DNA of 64,000 bases from Acidisphaera sp035272265 (GCA_035272265.1 DATEQV010000162.1:1-64000); one strand, 5' to 3'; positions 17,147-25,670 are shown, numbered from the stretch's first letter. Program-made: numbers and translations. The notes: generated from the letters alone by a model not told the origin.

Positions 17147-17542
17147 TCAGCGGTAACGGCCGGCGCGCTCCAGCACCTCGATCTTGTAGCCGTCGGGATC
17201 CTGCACGAAGAAGAAGCGTGCGAGCCGGCGGCCCTCGAGCGTCATCTCCTTGATCGGCGCCGGGTTCAGGCCCGCGCCGGCGAACCGGGCGTGCTCGGCG
17301 TCCAGGTCCTCGACCGTGAAGGCGATGTGCCCGTAGCCGTCGCCGAGCGCATACGGCTCGGTGCGGCCCTCGTTGATGGTCAGCTCCAGTTCGAACGGCG
17401 TCTCCTCGCTGGCGAGGTAGACGAGCGTGAAGCCGTCGAAGCGGAAGCGGTCGACGACGCGCATGCCGAACGCGCGCTCGTAGAAGTCGATTGAGCGCGC
17501 CTCGTCGAGCACGCGCAGCATGCTGTGGATCGCCTTGGCCAT
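17147..17542 (-). CDS. VOC/glyoxalase family protein
   Basis: The product is 131 residues. Two beta-alpha-beta-beta-beta units are visible: HSMLRVLDEARSIDFYERAFG with TLVYLASEETPFELELTIN, and GYGHIAFTVEDLDAEHARF with FFVQDPDGYKIEVLE. His-6, Glu-52, His-72 and Glu-124 approximate the metal ligands of lactoylglutathione lyase, so glyoxalase I is the closest guess, but the superfamily is broad. It lacks a signal peptide although it lies between genes for exported proteins. The upstream cytochrome gene ends at 17543, one base from its start. Confidence 0.8.
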   Translation of the reverse strand: MAKAIHSMLRVLDEARSIDFYERAFGMRVVDRFRFDGFTLVYLASEETPFELELTINEGRTEPYALGDGYGHIAFTVEDLDAEHARFAGAGLNPAPIKEMTLEGRRLARFFFVQDPDGYKIEVLERAGRYR

Positions 17543-17929
17543 TCAGTGCTGCTCCTTCAGGTAAGCGATGATCGTCTCGCGGATCTCGGCGTCGGGCTGG
17601 CGGTACGGCATCACCGCGCCGGGGATCACCGATGGCGGGTTGGTCAGCCACGCGTTCAGGCGCGTCTCGTCCCAGGTGAAATCGGCCTTGGCGAAGCCGG
17701 CCGAATAGCTGAACCCCGCCACGCTCCCCGCTCTGCGGCCGTACACGCCTTTCAGCGTCGGGCCCTGCCGCTGCTCGTTCGGATCGAGCGAATGGCAGGT
17801 GCCGCACTGATTGAGGAACACGCTGGCGCCGTCGGGCTTGCCGACATCGGTCGGCACGGTGAACTGCGCGCGCGCTGCAGGACCGGCCGCGACGGCCGCG
17901 GCGAGCAAGCCGGCCCGCAGGACTGGCAT
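17543..17929 (-). CDS. Small exported c-type cytochrome
   Basis: The product is 128 residues. A signal peptide (VLRAGLLAAAVAAGPAARAQ) is followed by a class I cytochrome c with the haem site CGTCH near residue 42 and a plausible axial Met in GAVMPYR. LDPNEQRQGPTLKGVYGRRAG is typical of cytochrome c2/c550-like proteins. First gene of the operon with the VOC protein and both dehydrogenase subunits; the likely role is to accept electrons from the dehydrogenase in the periplasm. Confidence 0.88.
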   Translation of the reverse strand: MPVLRAGLLAAAVAAGPAARAQFTVPTDVGKPDGASVFLNQCGTCHSLDPNEQRQGPTLKGVYGRRAGSVAGFSYSAGFAKADFTWDETRLNAWLTNPPSVIPGAVMPYRQPDAEIRETIIAYLKEQH

Positions 17930-17986
17930 CCGTTCCCCCCATTGTCCGGCGGGAACGTAGGCGGCCCAGCCGAACCGTGGGTAGTA

Positions 17987-18301
17987 TCAGGCTACGACGC
18001 GCATCTCCGGCGTGCGGCGGGCGACCTGTTCGGCGTGCAGGTCCTGGTCGCGCAGCCAGTGCATGCAGGTGACGCGCAGGAAGCTGGCGAAGTTCGGCAC
18101 GTCGCCCTGCTTGGCCATGATCTCGTCGTGCAGCACGGAGACGAAGCGGGCGACCGACATGCCCTCGCGCCGCGCGATCTCGCCCAGCGTGTCCCAGAAT
18201 GCCGCTTCGAGCCGGATCGAGGTGACGTGCCCATGCAGCCGGATCGGCCGCGTCTCGGCCTCATAGGTCGCCGGGTCCTGCGAGACGAAAAGCCGGCACA
18301 T
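17987..18301 (-). CDS. Ribbon-helix-helix domain protein
   Basis: The product is 104 residues from ATG 18301 with GGGAGGA just upstream. It begins MCRLFVSQDPATYEAETRPI and continues RLHGHVTSIRLEAAFWDTLGEIARREGMS, a ribbon-helix-helix pattern seen in many short alphaproteobacterial proteins. The fold binds DNA, but this family is rarely characterised and a regulatory target cannot be named. It follows the cytochrome operon by 57 bases upstream but has its own start context. Confidence 0.75.
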   Translation of the reverse strand: MCRLFVSQDPATYEAETRPIRLHGHVTSIRLEAAFWDTLGEIARREGMSVARFVSVLHDEIMAKQGDVPNFASFLRVTCMHWLRDQDLHAEQVARRTPEMRVVA

Positions 18302-18435
18302 AGGTTCCTCCCAAGCGCGGGTCTGAGTGGCCCGTCTGGCCCGATCATGGGGCCGCCGCCGGAGAACGCAACTTCGCCGGGTCCGGCGTTCTTGGGACCG
18401 ATCGTGGCCGCGCTACGCGGGCCGGTCGGGTGTTT

Positions 18436-18464
18436 TTGCTTTGTTCCGGGCAGACTGTTACAGT
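18436..18464 (+). promoter_or_regulatory. Promoter placing transcription start on a GTG codon
   Basis: TTGCTT (18436-18441), a 17-base spacer and TACAGT (18459-18464). A start seven bases downstream of the -10 box falls at 18471, exactly the GTG that opens the small coiled-coil gene, which has no room for a ribosome-binding site. This suggests a leaderless transcript. Confidence 0.5.
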
Positions 18465-18470
18465 CAACGC

Positions 18471-18715
18471 GTGGCTGAAGAACCGTTCAACCTTGTCCTG
18501 GACCTGCTTCGGGCGATACGCGCCGACGTGTCCGCCCTCCGCGACGACATGCGCGACCTGCGGATGCAGGTGAGCGATTTGCAGATCTCCGTCGCCGCGC
18601 TGAGGCGCGACAAGCTCACGATGCTGGGGTGACGGCCCACATCCACGTGCGGCTCGACCGGCTGACCGACGAGGTCAATCGCATCAAGCGGCGACTGGAC
18701 CTCGTCGACAACTAA
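18471..18715 (+). pseudogene. Small coiled-coil protein gene split by a frameshift
   Basis: The first part (18471-18632, GTG start) gives 53 residues: MAEEPFNLVLDLLRAIRADV, then heptad-like LRDDMRDLRMQVSDLQISVA. The second part begins at an overlapping GTG (18629) and gives VRLDRLTDEVNRIKRRLDLVDN to a TAA at 18713-18715. In comparable small proteins I know from related genomes, both pieces form one coiled coil ending RLDRIERRLDL, so this looks like one gene with a single-base slip near 18629. It could alternatively be two overlapping short genes. Function unknown. Confidence 0.5.
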
Positions 18716-18725
18716 CGACTGCGAA

Positions 18726-19235
18726 CTACCGCTTGCTGAACTGGAAGCTGCGCCGCGCCTTGGCCTTGCCGTACTTCTTGCGCTCGACCACGCGCGAATC
18801 ACGCGTCAGGAACCCTGCCACTTTCAGGATCGCGCGCAGCTCCGGGTCGTAATAGGTCAGCGCGCGGCTGATGCCGTGACGCACCGCGCCGGCCTGGCCC
18901 GACAGGCCGCCGCCGTTGACGGTGCAGTAGACGTCGAACTGGTTGTAGCGGTCGGTGACCAGGAACGGCTGGGTGATCAGCATCCGCAGCACGGGACGGG
19001 CGAAATATTGCGCCGCCTTCTTGCCGTTGACCATGATCTCGCCCTTGCCGGCCTTGATCCAGACGCGCGCCACCGACTCCTTGCGCCGGCCCGTGGCGTA
19101 GCTGCGGCCCATGGCGTCGCGCTTGGGCTCGCGCTTGACCGCCGCCCCCGGCTCGCCGGGCGCCGGCTGGCTGCCAGCGATCCCGAGGTCCTTGAGGTCG
19201 GCGAACGTGCCGGAGCGTGTCTGCGTGCCTGACAT
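18726..19235 (-). CDS. rpsI: 30S ribosomal protein S9
   Basis: The product is 169 residues. The S9 core starts near residue 45 ([19 protein letters not shown]) and ends with the tRNA-contacting basic tail ([22 protein letters not shown] region). [19 protein letters not shown] is the conserved centre. It has about 40 extra N-terminal residues rich in Gly/Pro compared with E. coli S9, a common feature in this class of bacteria. Encoded ten bases downstream of rplM as a two-gene operon. Confidence 0.96.
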   Translation of the reverse strand: MSGTQTRSGTFADLKDLGIAGSQPAPGEPGAAVKREPKRDAMGRSYATGRRKESVARVWIKAGKGEIMVNGKKAAQYFARPVLRMLITQPFLVTDRYNQFDVYCTVNGGGLSGQAGAVRHGISRALTYYDPELRAILKVAGFLTRDSRVVERKKYGKAKARRSFQFSKR

Positions 19236-19245
19236 GGATGCCCCC

Positions 19246-19710
19246 TCAGATGCGTGCGTTCTTGCGGTTCATCGCCGCGATATCGACCTTGCGTGGCTGC
19301 TGCCCGTCATGCGGATGTTCGGGCCCGGCGTACACGTACAGGTGCTTCATCTGTTTGCGCTGCAGCGGGCCGCGTGTGATCATCCGCTCCACCGCCTTCT
19401 GGATCACCCGCTCGGGGTGCGCGCTGTCCAGGCGCTGCCGGATCGTGCGGCCCTTGATGCCGCCGGGATAGCCGGTGTGGTAGTAGAACACCGACTGGTC
19501 GATTTTGTTGCCCGTCACGCGCACCTTGCGGGCGTTGACGATGACAACGTGGTCGCCGCAGTCGACATGCGGCGTGAACTGCGGCTTGTGCTTGCCGCGC
19601 AGGCGGTTGGCGACGATGGCGGCGAGCCGGCCGAGGACGAGGCCCTCGGCGTCGATCAGCACCCAGTCCTTCTTGACGTCCGCCGGCTTGAGCGAGGCCG
19701 TGGTCTTCAT
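19246..19710 (-). CDS. rplM: 50S ribosomal protein L13
   Basis: The product is 154 residues, the standard length. Signatures are [57 protein letters not shown] and the C-terminal [19 protein letters not shown]. First gene of the rplM-rpsI pair; transcription likely begins at the promoter at 19741-19771. Confidence 0.97.
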   Translation of the reverse strand: MKTTASLKPADVKKDWVLIDAEGLVLGRLAAIVANRLRGKHKPQFTPHVDCGDHVVIVNARKVRVTGNKIDQSVFYYHTGYPGGIKGRTIRQRLDSAHPERVIQKAVERMITRGPLQRKQMKHLYVYAGPEHPHDGQQPRKVDIAAMNRKNARI

Positions 19711-19740
19711 GGCAAAGTTCCGCGGGTTTGGGAGAGGCGC

Positions 19741-19771
19741 GCTATATCCCCGCCGAAGGCCGGTCTGTCAA
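19741..19771 (-). promoter_or_regulatory. rplM-rpsI promoter
   Basis: On the minus strand TTGACA (19771-19766) is followed after 19 bases by TATAGC (19746-19741), about 30 bases before the rplM ATG. The spacer is long by two bases; ATATAG one base earlier gives an 18-base spacer. Confidence 0.55.
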
Positions 19772-19781
19772 TGGTTCCGGG

Positions 19782-19803
19782 CTGTGGTAAAACCATACCA
19801 CAG
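19782..19803. promoter_or_regulatory. Palindromic operator candidate before the dehydratase gene
   Basis: Arms CTGTGGTA (19782-19789) and TACCACAG (19796-19803) flank AAACCA. The core TGGTAAAACCA fits the TNGTNNNACNA pattern bound by FadR-type GntR regulators, which often control sugar-acid catabolism. It lies 30 bases before the first ATG of the dehydratase gene and beside the rplM -35 box. No regulator gene is in the window. Confidence 0.5.
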
Positions 19804-19832
19804 CTTGAAAGGGCGCATGGCGCGGGCGCAGC

Positions 19833-21527
19833 ATGGCTCCCATGAGCGATAAACCGCACGGGCTTGGCCGTAACGCGGCCAATTACGGCGACCCCGAGTT
19901 CGCACTCTACCTGCGCCGGTCCTTCGCGCTCTCGATGGGCTACTCCCGCGAGATGCTGGACCGCCCGGTGGTCGGCATCGTCGATACCGCGTCGGGATAC
20001 AACAACTGCCACCGGACGGTTCCCGAGCTGATCGAGGCGATCAAGCGCGGCGTGCTGGCGTCCGGCGGACTGCCCCTGCCCTTCCCCACGGTGTCGCTGT
20101 GCGAGCCATCGCTGTTCCCGACCTCGATGCACTACCGCAACCTCGCGGCACTCGACACCGAGGCCATGCTGCGCGCGCAGCCGATGGACGCGGCCGTGCT
20201 GGTCAGCGGCTGCGACAAGACCGTGCCGGCACAGCTGATGGCCGCCGCGTCGGCGGACATTCCGTGCGTCGCGGTGGTGACGGGGCCGATGCTGGCGACG
20301 CCGTACGAAGGCGAGCGGCTCGCCGCCTGCACCGACTGCCGCCGCTACTGGGCAGCGTATCGCGCGGGCACGGTCGACGAGGAGCGCATCGGCCGCATCG
20401 AGGCGCGGCTGGCGCAGACCGCCGGCACCTGCGGCGTGATGGGCACGGCGAGCACGATGGCGTGCCTGACCGAGGCGCTCGGCTTCATGCCGCCCGGCAC
20501 CGCCGCGATCCCCGCCGTGCACGCCGACCGGCTGCGCGCCGCCGAGGAAGCCGGCCGCCTGGCGATGCGCCTCGCGGCCACTCCGGTTCGCCCGTCGGCG
20601 CTGGTCACGCCGCATTCGGTCGAGAACGCGCTGCGGGTGCTGCTGGCACTCGGCGGCTCGACCAATGCGCTGATCCACCTGACCGCGATCGCCGGCCGCC
20701 GTGGCATCGCCATCGCCCTGCATCGGCTCAACGAACTCAGCGACACGACGCCTGTCCTCGTCGACCTGAAGCCGACCGGCACCGGCTACATGGAGGACTT
20801 CCACGCCGCCGGCGGGATGCCGGCGCTGCTGTGGGAGCTGCGGCATCTGCTGCACGGCGACACGCCGGACGTCACCGGCCGGACGCTGTCGGAACGGCTC
20901 TCGAAGCCGGCCTATGTCGACCGCGGCATCATCCGCGCCGCCGACGAGCCGATCTCGCCGCATGGCGGGCTGGTCGCGCTGTTCGGCTCGCTCGCGCCGC
21001 GCGGCGCCATCGTCAAGCGCAGCGCGGCAACCCCGGCGCTGTTCGAGGGCGAGCGGCGTTGCGTGGTGTTCGACGGCCTCGCCGACCTCGCCGAGCGGAT
21101 CGACGATCCGGCGCTGGACGTGACGCAAGATGACGCGCTGGTGCTGAAGAACGCCGGCCCGCTGTCTGCCGCCGGGATGCCGGAGGCCGGCTATCTGCCG
21201 ATCCCGAAGAAGCTCGCCCGGGCGGGCGTGAAGGACATGGTGCGCGTCAGCGACTGCCGCATGTCCGGCACCGCTTTCGGCACGATCGTGCTGCACGTCG
21301 CACCGGAAGCGGCGGCCGGCGGTCCGCTGGCACTGGTGCAGACCGGCGACCGGCTGCTTATGTCGGTGCGCGAGCGCCGCATCGACCTGCTGGTCGACGA
21401 CGCGGAACTCGCGCGCCGCTTCGCGGGGTGGTTGCCGCCGCCGCGCCCGGCGCGGGGCTGGGACCGGCTGGTGGCCGAGCAGGTGCTGCAGGCCGACGAA
21501 GGCTGCGACCTCGCCGTGCTGCGCTAG
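19833..21527 (+). CDS. IlvD/Edd family dehydratase (sugar-acid type)
   Basis: The product is 564 residues. Fe-S and active-site motifs of the family are present: GCDKTVPAQLMAAAS, GTCGVMGTASTMACLTEALG, LALGGSTNALIHLTA, VSDCRMSGTAFGTIVLHV and LKNAGPLSAAGMPE. Length and motif spacing are closer to arabonate/xylonate dehydratases than to 6-phosphogluconate dehydratase. The operator candidate upstream and absence of other ilv genes favour a catabolic sugar-acid role over valine synthesis, but the substrate is not certain. A second ATG at 19842 could be the start. An 11-codon frame (ATG 19817 to TAA 19852) overlaps the start. Confidence 0.8.
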   Translation: MAPMSDKPHGLGRNAANYGDPEFALYLRRSFALSMGYSREMLDRPVVGIVDTASGYNNCHRTVPELIEAIKRGVLASGGLPLPFPTVSLCEPSLFPTSMHYRNLAALDTEAMLRAQPMDAAVLVSGCDKTVPAQLMAAASADIPCVAVVTGPMLATPYEGERLAACTDCRRYWAAYRAGTVDEERIGRIEARLAQTAGTCGVMGTASTMACLTEALGFMPPGTAAIPAVHADRLRAAEEAGRLAMRLAATPVRPSALVTPHSVENALRVLLALGGSTNALIHLTAIAGRRGIAIALHRLNELSDTTPVLVDLKPTGTGYMEDFHAAGGMPALLWELRHLLHGDTPDVTGRTLSERLSKPAYVDRGIIRAADEPISPHGGLVALFGSLAPRGAIVKRSAATPALFEGERRCVVFDGLADLAERIDDPALDVTQDDALVLKNAGPLSAAGMPEAGYLPIPKKLARAGVKDMVRVSDCRMSGTAFGTIVLHVAPEAAAGGPLALVQTGDRLLMSVRERRIDLLVDDAELARRFAGWLPPPRPARGWDRLVAEQVLQADEGCDLAVLR

Positions 21528-21531
21528 CGTC

Positions 21532-22404
21532 TTGGAGGCGGTGCATCTGATCGGCGCCTCCGGGCGCTCGGGCGGCGCGCTCGCCCGCGCGCTGCAGGCG
21601 CAGGGCACGCCGGTCGTGCCGGTCGTTCGCGACCCGTCGCGCTGGTCCGGCGTGACGCCTCGCGTCGCCGACCTGCGCGATCCGGCCGCCCTTCGCACGG
21701 CGCTGGCGGACGCGCGCCGCATCGTCTCCTGCGCACATGCGCGCCACACCGCCTCGATCCTGGCCGCTGCACCTGCTGATGCGATGTTCGTGCTGCTCGG
21801 CAGCACGCGGAAGTTCACGCGCTGGCCCGACGAGCATGGCCGTGGCGTGCTGGCCGGCGAGACAGCGTGGCTCGCGTCCGGACGCCGCGGCGTGATGCTG
21901 CACCCGACGATGATCTACGGCGCGCAAGGCGAGGACAACGTGCAGCGCCTGTCGCGCCTGCTGCGGCGGCTGCCGGTCGTGCCGCTTCCGGGCGGCGGCG
22001 CCACGCGCATCCAGCCGATCCACCAGACCGACGTCACACGCTGCGTGCTCGCGGCGCTCGCGATCGACTGGGCCGGCCCGGAGACGCTGGTGATCGCCGG
22101 CCCGGAGCCGGTGACCTATGCCGACTTCGTCCGCGCCGTCGCGCACGCCGCCGGGCTGCGTCCGCCGCGGCTGGTCAGCGCGCCGGCGCCGCTTCTGATG
22201 GCGGCCGCCGCATTGACGCGGCTGATCCCCGGCGTGCCGACCATCCGCCCGGCCGAAATCCGGCGGCTGCTCGAGGACAAGACCTTCGACATCGCCCCGA
22301 TGACGGCGCGGCTCGGTGTGCGCCCGATCGGGCTGGCGGAGGGGCTGGCGACCACCTTCAGAATCCTATCTGAAAAAAGGCCTAGACTCGCGGCGACGGC
22401 CTGA
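21532..22404 (+). CDS. NAD-dependent epimerase/NmrA-like SDR protein
   Basis: The product is 290 residues. The dinucleotide-binding VHLIGASGRSGGALARALQ is at the N-terminus, and an extended-SDR-like LHPTMIYGAQGEDNVQRL (the Y of a YxxxN-type site) near residue 125 precedes PIHQTDVTRCVLAAL. It resembles NAD(P)-binding proteins of the NmrA/complex I subunit type. The start is uncertain: TTG 21532 just after the dehydratase stop, or GTG 21541. It lies four bases after the dehydratase gene, so the two are probably co-transcribed, but no pathway can be deduced. Confidence 0.72.
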   Translation: MEAVHLIGASGRSGGALARALQAQGTPVVPVVRDPSRWSGVTPRVADLRDPAALRTALADARRIVSCAHARHTASILAAAPADAMFVLLGSTRKFTRWPDEHGRGVLAGETAWLASGRRGVMLHPTMIYGAQGEDNVQRLSRLLRRLPVVPLPGGGATRIQPIHQTDVTRCVLAALAIDWAGPETLVIAGPEPVTYADFVRAVAHAAGLRPPRLVSAPAPLLMAAAALTRLIPGVPTIRPAEIRRLLEDKTFDIAPMTARLGVRPIGLAEGLATTFRILSEKRPRLAATA

Positions 22405-22460
22405 ATACAATCCTTGGTCGTGAGCCCGCCGTGGCGGCGGGAAGATGAGGGATTGCGCCG

Positions 22461-23138
22461 ATGACCGCTCCGCACTGGCCGACGCCGCACGACAGCTTCA
22501 GCGCCGCCATCCTGACCTGGGAGGGCACCTTGGAGGACGACCCGAACGATGCCGGCAATTACGCCCATGGCTGGGACGGCAGCGTCCGGCTGGTCGGCAC
22601 GATGCGCGGCGTCACGCCCGACACCTATGCGAGCTACCTGAAGATAGATCCCGCGACGCTCACGGCCGCGCGCATGCAGAGCGAGATCAGCGCCGACGTC
22701 GCCGCCAATATCGAGCTGAGGCTGTATTACGTCGATCCGGGCTTCTCGATCCTGACATGGTCGCCGCTGGTCGCGGCGGCAGTCGATCTCGGCTGGGGCT
22801 CCGGCCCGATGCTGGCGATCCGCGTGCTGCAGTCGCTCGCCGGAGCGATGGTCGACGGCGTCATCGGGCCGCAGACGCGGCACGCGGTGGACGCCTATGT
22901 CGAGGCGAACGACATCGCCGCGGCCTGCGATGCGTTCGCCGACAAGCGCGCCGCGTTCTACCGCGCCATCAGCCAGCCCGGTTCGCAGAACGCGCGGTTC
23001 CGCGCCGGTTGGCTCAACCGCGCGAACTGGTTCCGCCCATCCAACCCGGCCTGGTGGACGGCGTGGGCCGGCTGGACGATGCCCGTGCCCGTCGCGTCGT
23101 CGTTCCTGCCCGCCGGCATGGCAGTCATCGACGCCTGA
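22461..23138 (+). CDS. GH108-type muramidase-like protein (phage-lysin family)
   Basis: The product is 225 residues; GAGGG nine bases before the ATG. The N-terminal AAILTWEGTLEDDPNDAGNY matches the GH108 active-site region, where the family usually reads EGG followed by NDPNDPGG; the Glu is kept. The C-terminal half fits the predicted peptidoglycan-binding domain (LAIRVLQSLAGAMVDGVIGP). Enzymes of this type cut the glycan backbone and occur in phage lysis cassettes and gene-transfer agents. No other phage gene is adjacent, so this is a lone, domesticated copy or a cell-wall enzyme. Confidence 0.75.
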   Translation: MTAPHWPTPHDSFSAAILTWEGTLEDDPNDAGNYAHGWDGSVRLVGTMRGVTPDTYASYLKIDPATLTAARMQSEISADVAANIELRLYYVDPGFSILTWSPLVAAAVDLGWGSGPMLAIRVLQSLAGAMVDGVIGPQTRHAVDAYVEANDIAAACDAFADKRAAFYRAISQPGSQNARFRAGWLNRANWFRPSNPAWWTAWAGWTMPVPVASSFLPAGMAVIDA

Positions 23139-23197
23139 TGCCTTGCGGCGCCGTCGCGGTCGGTGGAACGTCCGCCCACCCCGAGCGGAGTGCGCCC

Positions 23198-24370
23198 ATG
23201 CCCGTCATCAACCGGATCGCCGACATGCACGACGAGATGACGGCGTGGCGGCACGACATCCACGCGCATCCGGAACTCGGCTTCCAGGAGTTCCGCACCA
23301 GCGCGCTGGTCGCCGACAAGCTGCGTGAGTTCGGCGCCGACGAGGTCCACCCTGGGATCGGCGGCACCGGCGTGGTCGGCATCATTCACGGCCAGGACAA
23401 GGGCGACGCGATCGGCCTGCGCGCCGATATCGACGCGCTGCCGATCGAGGAAGCGACCGGTGTTCCGTATGCGTCGAAGAACAACGGCGTGATGCACGCC
23501 TGCGGGCACGACGGCCACACGACGATGCTGCTGGGGGCGGCGAAATACCTCGCCGAGACGGGCAACTTCTCCGGCACCGTCTACACGATCTTCCAGTGCG
23601 CCGAGGAGAGCCTCGGCGGCGCGATGCGGATGATCGACGACGGGCTGTTCGAGCGCTTCCCGATGAAGCAGGTGTACGGGCTGCACAACTGGCCGTCGAT
23701 GCCGACGGGGCAGCTGCAGACGCGCGACGGGCCGATCATGGCGGCGGCGGCGAACATCACCATCGAGATCACCGGCAAGGGCGCGCATGGCGCCTATCCG
23801 CACCGCTCGCGCGACCCGATCGTCGCGGCGGCGGCGATAATCGGCGAGCTGCAATCGATCGTCGGCCGCAACGTCGACCCGCTGGACGCCGCCGTGGTGA
23901 CCATCGCGCACATCCATGCCGGCACGACGTTGAACGTCATCCCCGAGACGGCACGGATGCTCGGCACGGCGCGCTGGCTGCGGGCGGAGACCGGCGATCT
24001 GATCGAGCGGCGGATGACCCAGATCGTCAACGGCATCGCCGCGCTGCACGGCTGCACCGCGTCGATGATCTTCCAGCGCGCGTTCTCCGTCACCGTCAAT
24101 CACGCCGAAGAAAATGCGCTCGCCCGGCGCGCCGCGGAGACCGTGCTCGGCCAGGAGCGGGTCACGACCCTGCCGGTGCCGACGATGGGCAGCGAGGATT
24201 TCGGCTACATGCTGGAGCGCCGCCCGGGCGCCTACGCGATGCTGGGAGGCGCGCGGACCAACGACGATCCCGGCCTGCACCACCCGCGCTACGACTTCAA
24301 CGACGAGATCCTGCCGCTCGGCGCGAGCTACTGGGCCACGCTGGTGGAGCAGTTGCTGCCGCGCGCCTGA
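23198..24370 (+). CDS. M20 family amidohydrolase (hippurate hydrolase type)
   Basis: The product is 390 residues. ATG 23198 has CGGAG upstream. Metal-site motifs are present: RHDIHAHPELGFQE, LRADIDALPIEE, MHACGHDGHTTMLLG and FQCAEESLGGA with the catalytic Glu, the dimerisation domain around GKGAHGAYPHRSRDPIVAAA, and PTMGSEDFGYML. The family hydrolyses N-acylated amino acids (hippurate, IAA-amino acids, N-acetyl-diaminopimelate). The substrate is not certain. It ends eight bases from the convergent marC gene. Confidence 0.88.
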   Translation: MPVINRIADMHDEMTAWRHDIHAHPELGFQEFRTSALVADKLREFGADEVHPGIGGTGVVGIIHGQDKGDAIGLRADIDALPIEEATGVPYASKNNGVMHACGHDGHTTMLLGAAKYLAETGNFSGTVYTIFQCAEESLGGAMRMIDDGLFERFPMKQVYGLHNWPSMPTGQLQTRDGPIMAAAANITIEITGKGAHGAYPHRSRDPIVAAAAIIGELQSIVGRNVDPLDAAVVTIAHIHAGTTLNVIPETARMLGTARWLRAETGDLIERRMTQIVNGIAALHGCTASMIFQRAFSVTVNHAEENALARRAAETVLGQERVTTLPVPTMGSEDFGYMLERRPGAYAMLGGARTNDDPGLHHPRYDFNDEILPLGASYWATLVEQLLPRA

Positions 24371-24378
24371 TACTCCGC

Positions 24379-25014
24379 TCAGATGTGCAACGCCGCGTGC
24401 AGCCCGTCGAGCGTGATCTGCGCCGCCAGGGCCGCGAGCAGCACGCCGAGCACGCGGCCGATCACGTTCGAACCCGTCGGCCCAATGACACGCGACACCC
24501 AAGGAGCGGCAAGCAACCCCACGAGCTGCACGAAGATCGCCACCACCAGCGCCGCCTCGATCGCGCCGATGCGCACCGCGTCGCCGGACGCCGAACTGTG
24601 CAGCAGCACCATCGTCGTCATCGCGCCCGGTCCGGCAATCAGCGGAATCGCGAGCGGGAAGACGCTGATGTCCTCTTCGGTGCGGATCGCCGCCTCGCGC
24701 TCCGTCTCCGTCTCTCGCACGGCACCCCGTCCGGTCACCATCTCGGCGGCGGTGATGAACAGCAGGATACCGCCGGCAACCCGCATGGCCGGCAGCCCGA
24801 TGCCGAGCGAGCGCAGCAGCGCCTCGCCCGCCAGCCCGAACGTGGCGAGCACCACGAACGCGATCACGCACGCGCGCACCGCCTGCTCGCGTCGCTCGGC
24901 CGGCGTATCGCGCGGCGTCATCACCGTGAACAGCGCGGCCGTGCCCGCCGGATCGAAGATCACCAGCAGCGCCACCAGCGCATAGCCGAAGCTGTCGAGC
25001 GCCGAGGCGATCAC
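24379..25014 (-). CDS. MarC family integral membrane protein
   Basis: The product is 211 residues from GTG 25014, whose GTGA overlaps the stop of the ABC permease. Six hydrophobic segments are evident, with the family motifs VALLVIFDPAGTAALFTVMT, LRSLGIGLPAMRVAGGILLF and PLAIPLIAGPGAMTTMVLL. MarC proteins are of unknown transport function (not, as first thought, multiple-antibiotic resistance). It is translationally coupled to an amino-acid ABC permease, an unusual neighbour. Confidence 0.85.
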   Translation of the reverse strand: MIASALDSFGYALVALLVIFDPAGTAALFTVMTPRDTPAERREQAVRACVIAFVVLATFGLAGEALLRSLGIGLPAMRVAGGILLFITAAEMVTGRGAVRETETEREAAIRTEEDISVFPLAIPLIAGPGAMTTMVLLHSSASGDAVRIGAIEAALVVAIFVQLVGLLAAPWVSRVIGPTGSNVIGRVLGVLLAALAAQITLDGLHAALHI

Positions 25015-25670
25015 GTGCGCCGGCCGCTGCGCCGCTCGTAGGCCTGCACGGCGAGCGTCGTCGGCAGCAGCAGCGCGAAATAGACCAGTGCCACGACCGT
25101 ATAGACCTCCATCGGCCGGTAGGTGTCGGCGGTGATCAGCTCGCCCTGATACAGCAGGTCCGGCACGGTGATGACGGAGACCAGCGACGTGTTCTTCAGC
25201 TGGATGATCGACTGGTTCATGAACGGCGGCACCATCCGGCGGATCGCCTGGGGCAGGACCACCAGCCGCATCATCTGCCACGGCGACAGTCCGATCGCCC
25301 GCGCCGCGTCCCACTGCCCGCGCTCGATCGACACGATGCCGCCGCGGAAGATCTCGGCGTAGAAGGCCGCCGTGTAGCACGACAGGACGAGCGTGGCGGT
25401 GGTCCACTTCGACAGCTCGATCCCCGTCAGCTTCGGCATCGCGTAGTAGAACCAGATCATCTGCACCAGCAGCGGCGTGCAGCGGAACGCCTCGACGAAC
25501 GCGATCAGCGGTGCGTTGACGATCCACAAGCCACTGAGCCGCCCGATCCCGATCACCAGTCCGAGCAGCAAGCCGAGAACGATCGAGCCGATGGTGTAGG
25601 CGATGGTGATCGCGACACCGTCGACGAACAACGGCGTGTAGCGCAGCAGGAAGCCGAAGTCCCAGTTCAC
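25011..25670 (-). CDS. Polar amino-acid ABC transporter permease
   Basis: The product is 219 residues of the His/Glu/Gln/Arg/opine permease family. VDGVAITIAYTIGSIVLGLL opens the first span; the EAA loop is at EIFRGGIVSIERGQWDAARA, IGLSPWQMMRLVVLPQAIRR; PPFMNQSIIQLKNTSLVS is also typical. It follows the periplasmic binding protein gene by 21 bases. No ATPase or second permease accompanies it; the homodimer could use an ATPase encoded elsewhere. Confidence 0.87.
   Translation of the reverse strand: MNWDFGFLLRYTPLFVDGVAITIAYTIGSIVLGLLLGLVIGIGRLSGLWIVNAPLIAFVEAFRCTPLLVQMIWFYYAMPKLTGIELSKWTTATLVLSCYTAAFYAEIFRGGIVSIERGQWDAARAIGLSPWQMMRLVVLPQAIRRMVPPFMNQSIIQLKNTSLVSVITVPDLLYQGELITADTYRPMEVYTVVALVYFALLLPTTLAVQAYERRSGRRT

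Noticed and set aside
22425..22441. CCCGCCG/CGGCGGG hairpin after the SDR gene as a terminator
   Set aside because: It has no T-run and such GC-rich pairs are frequent here.
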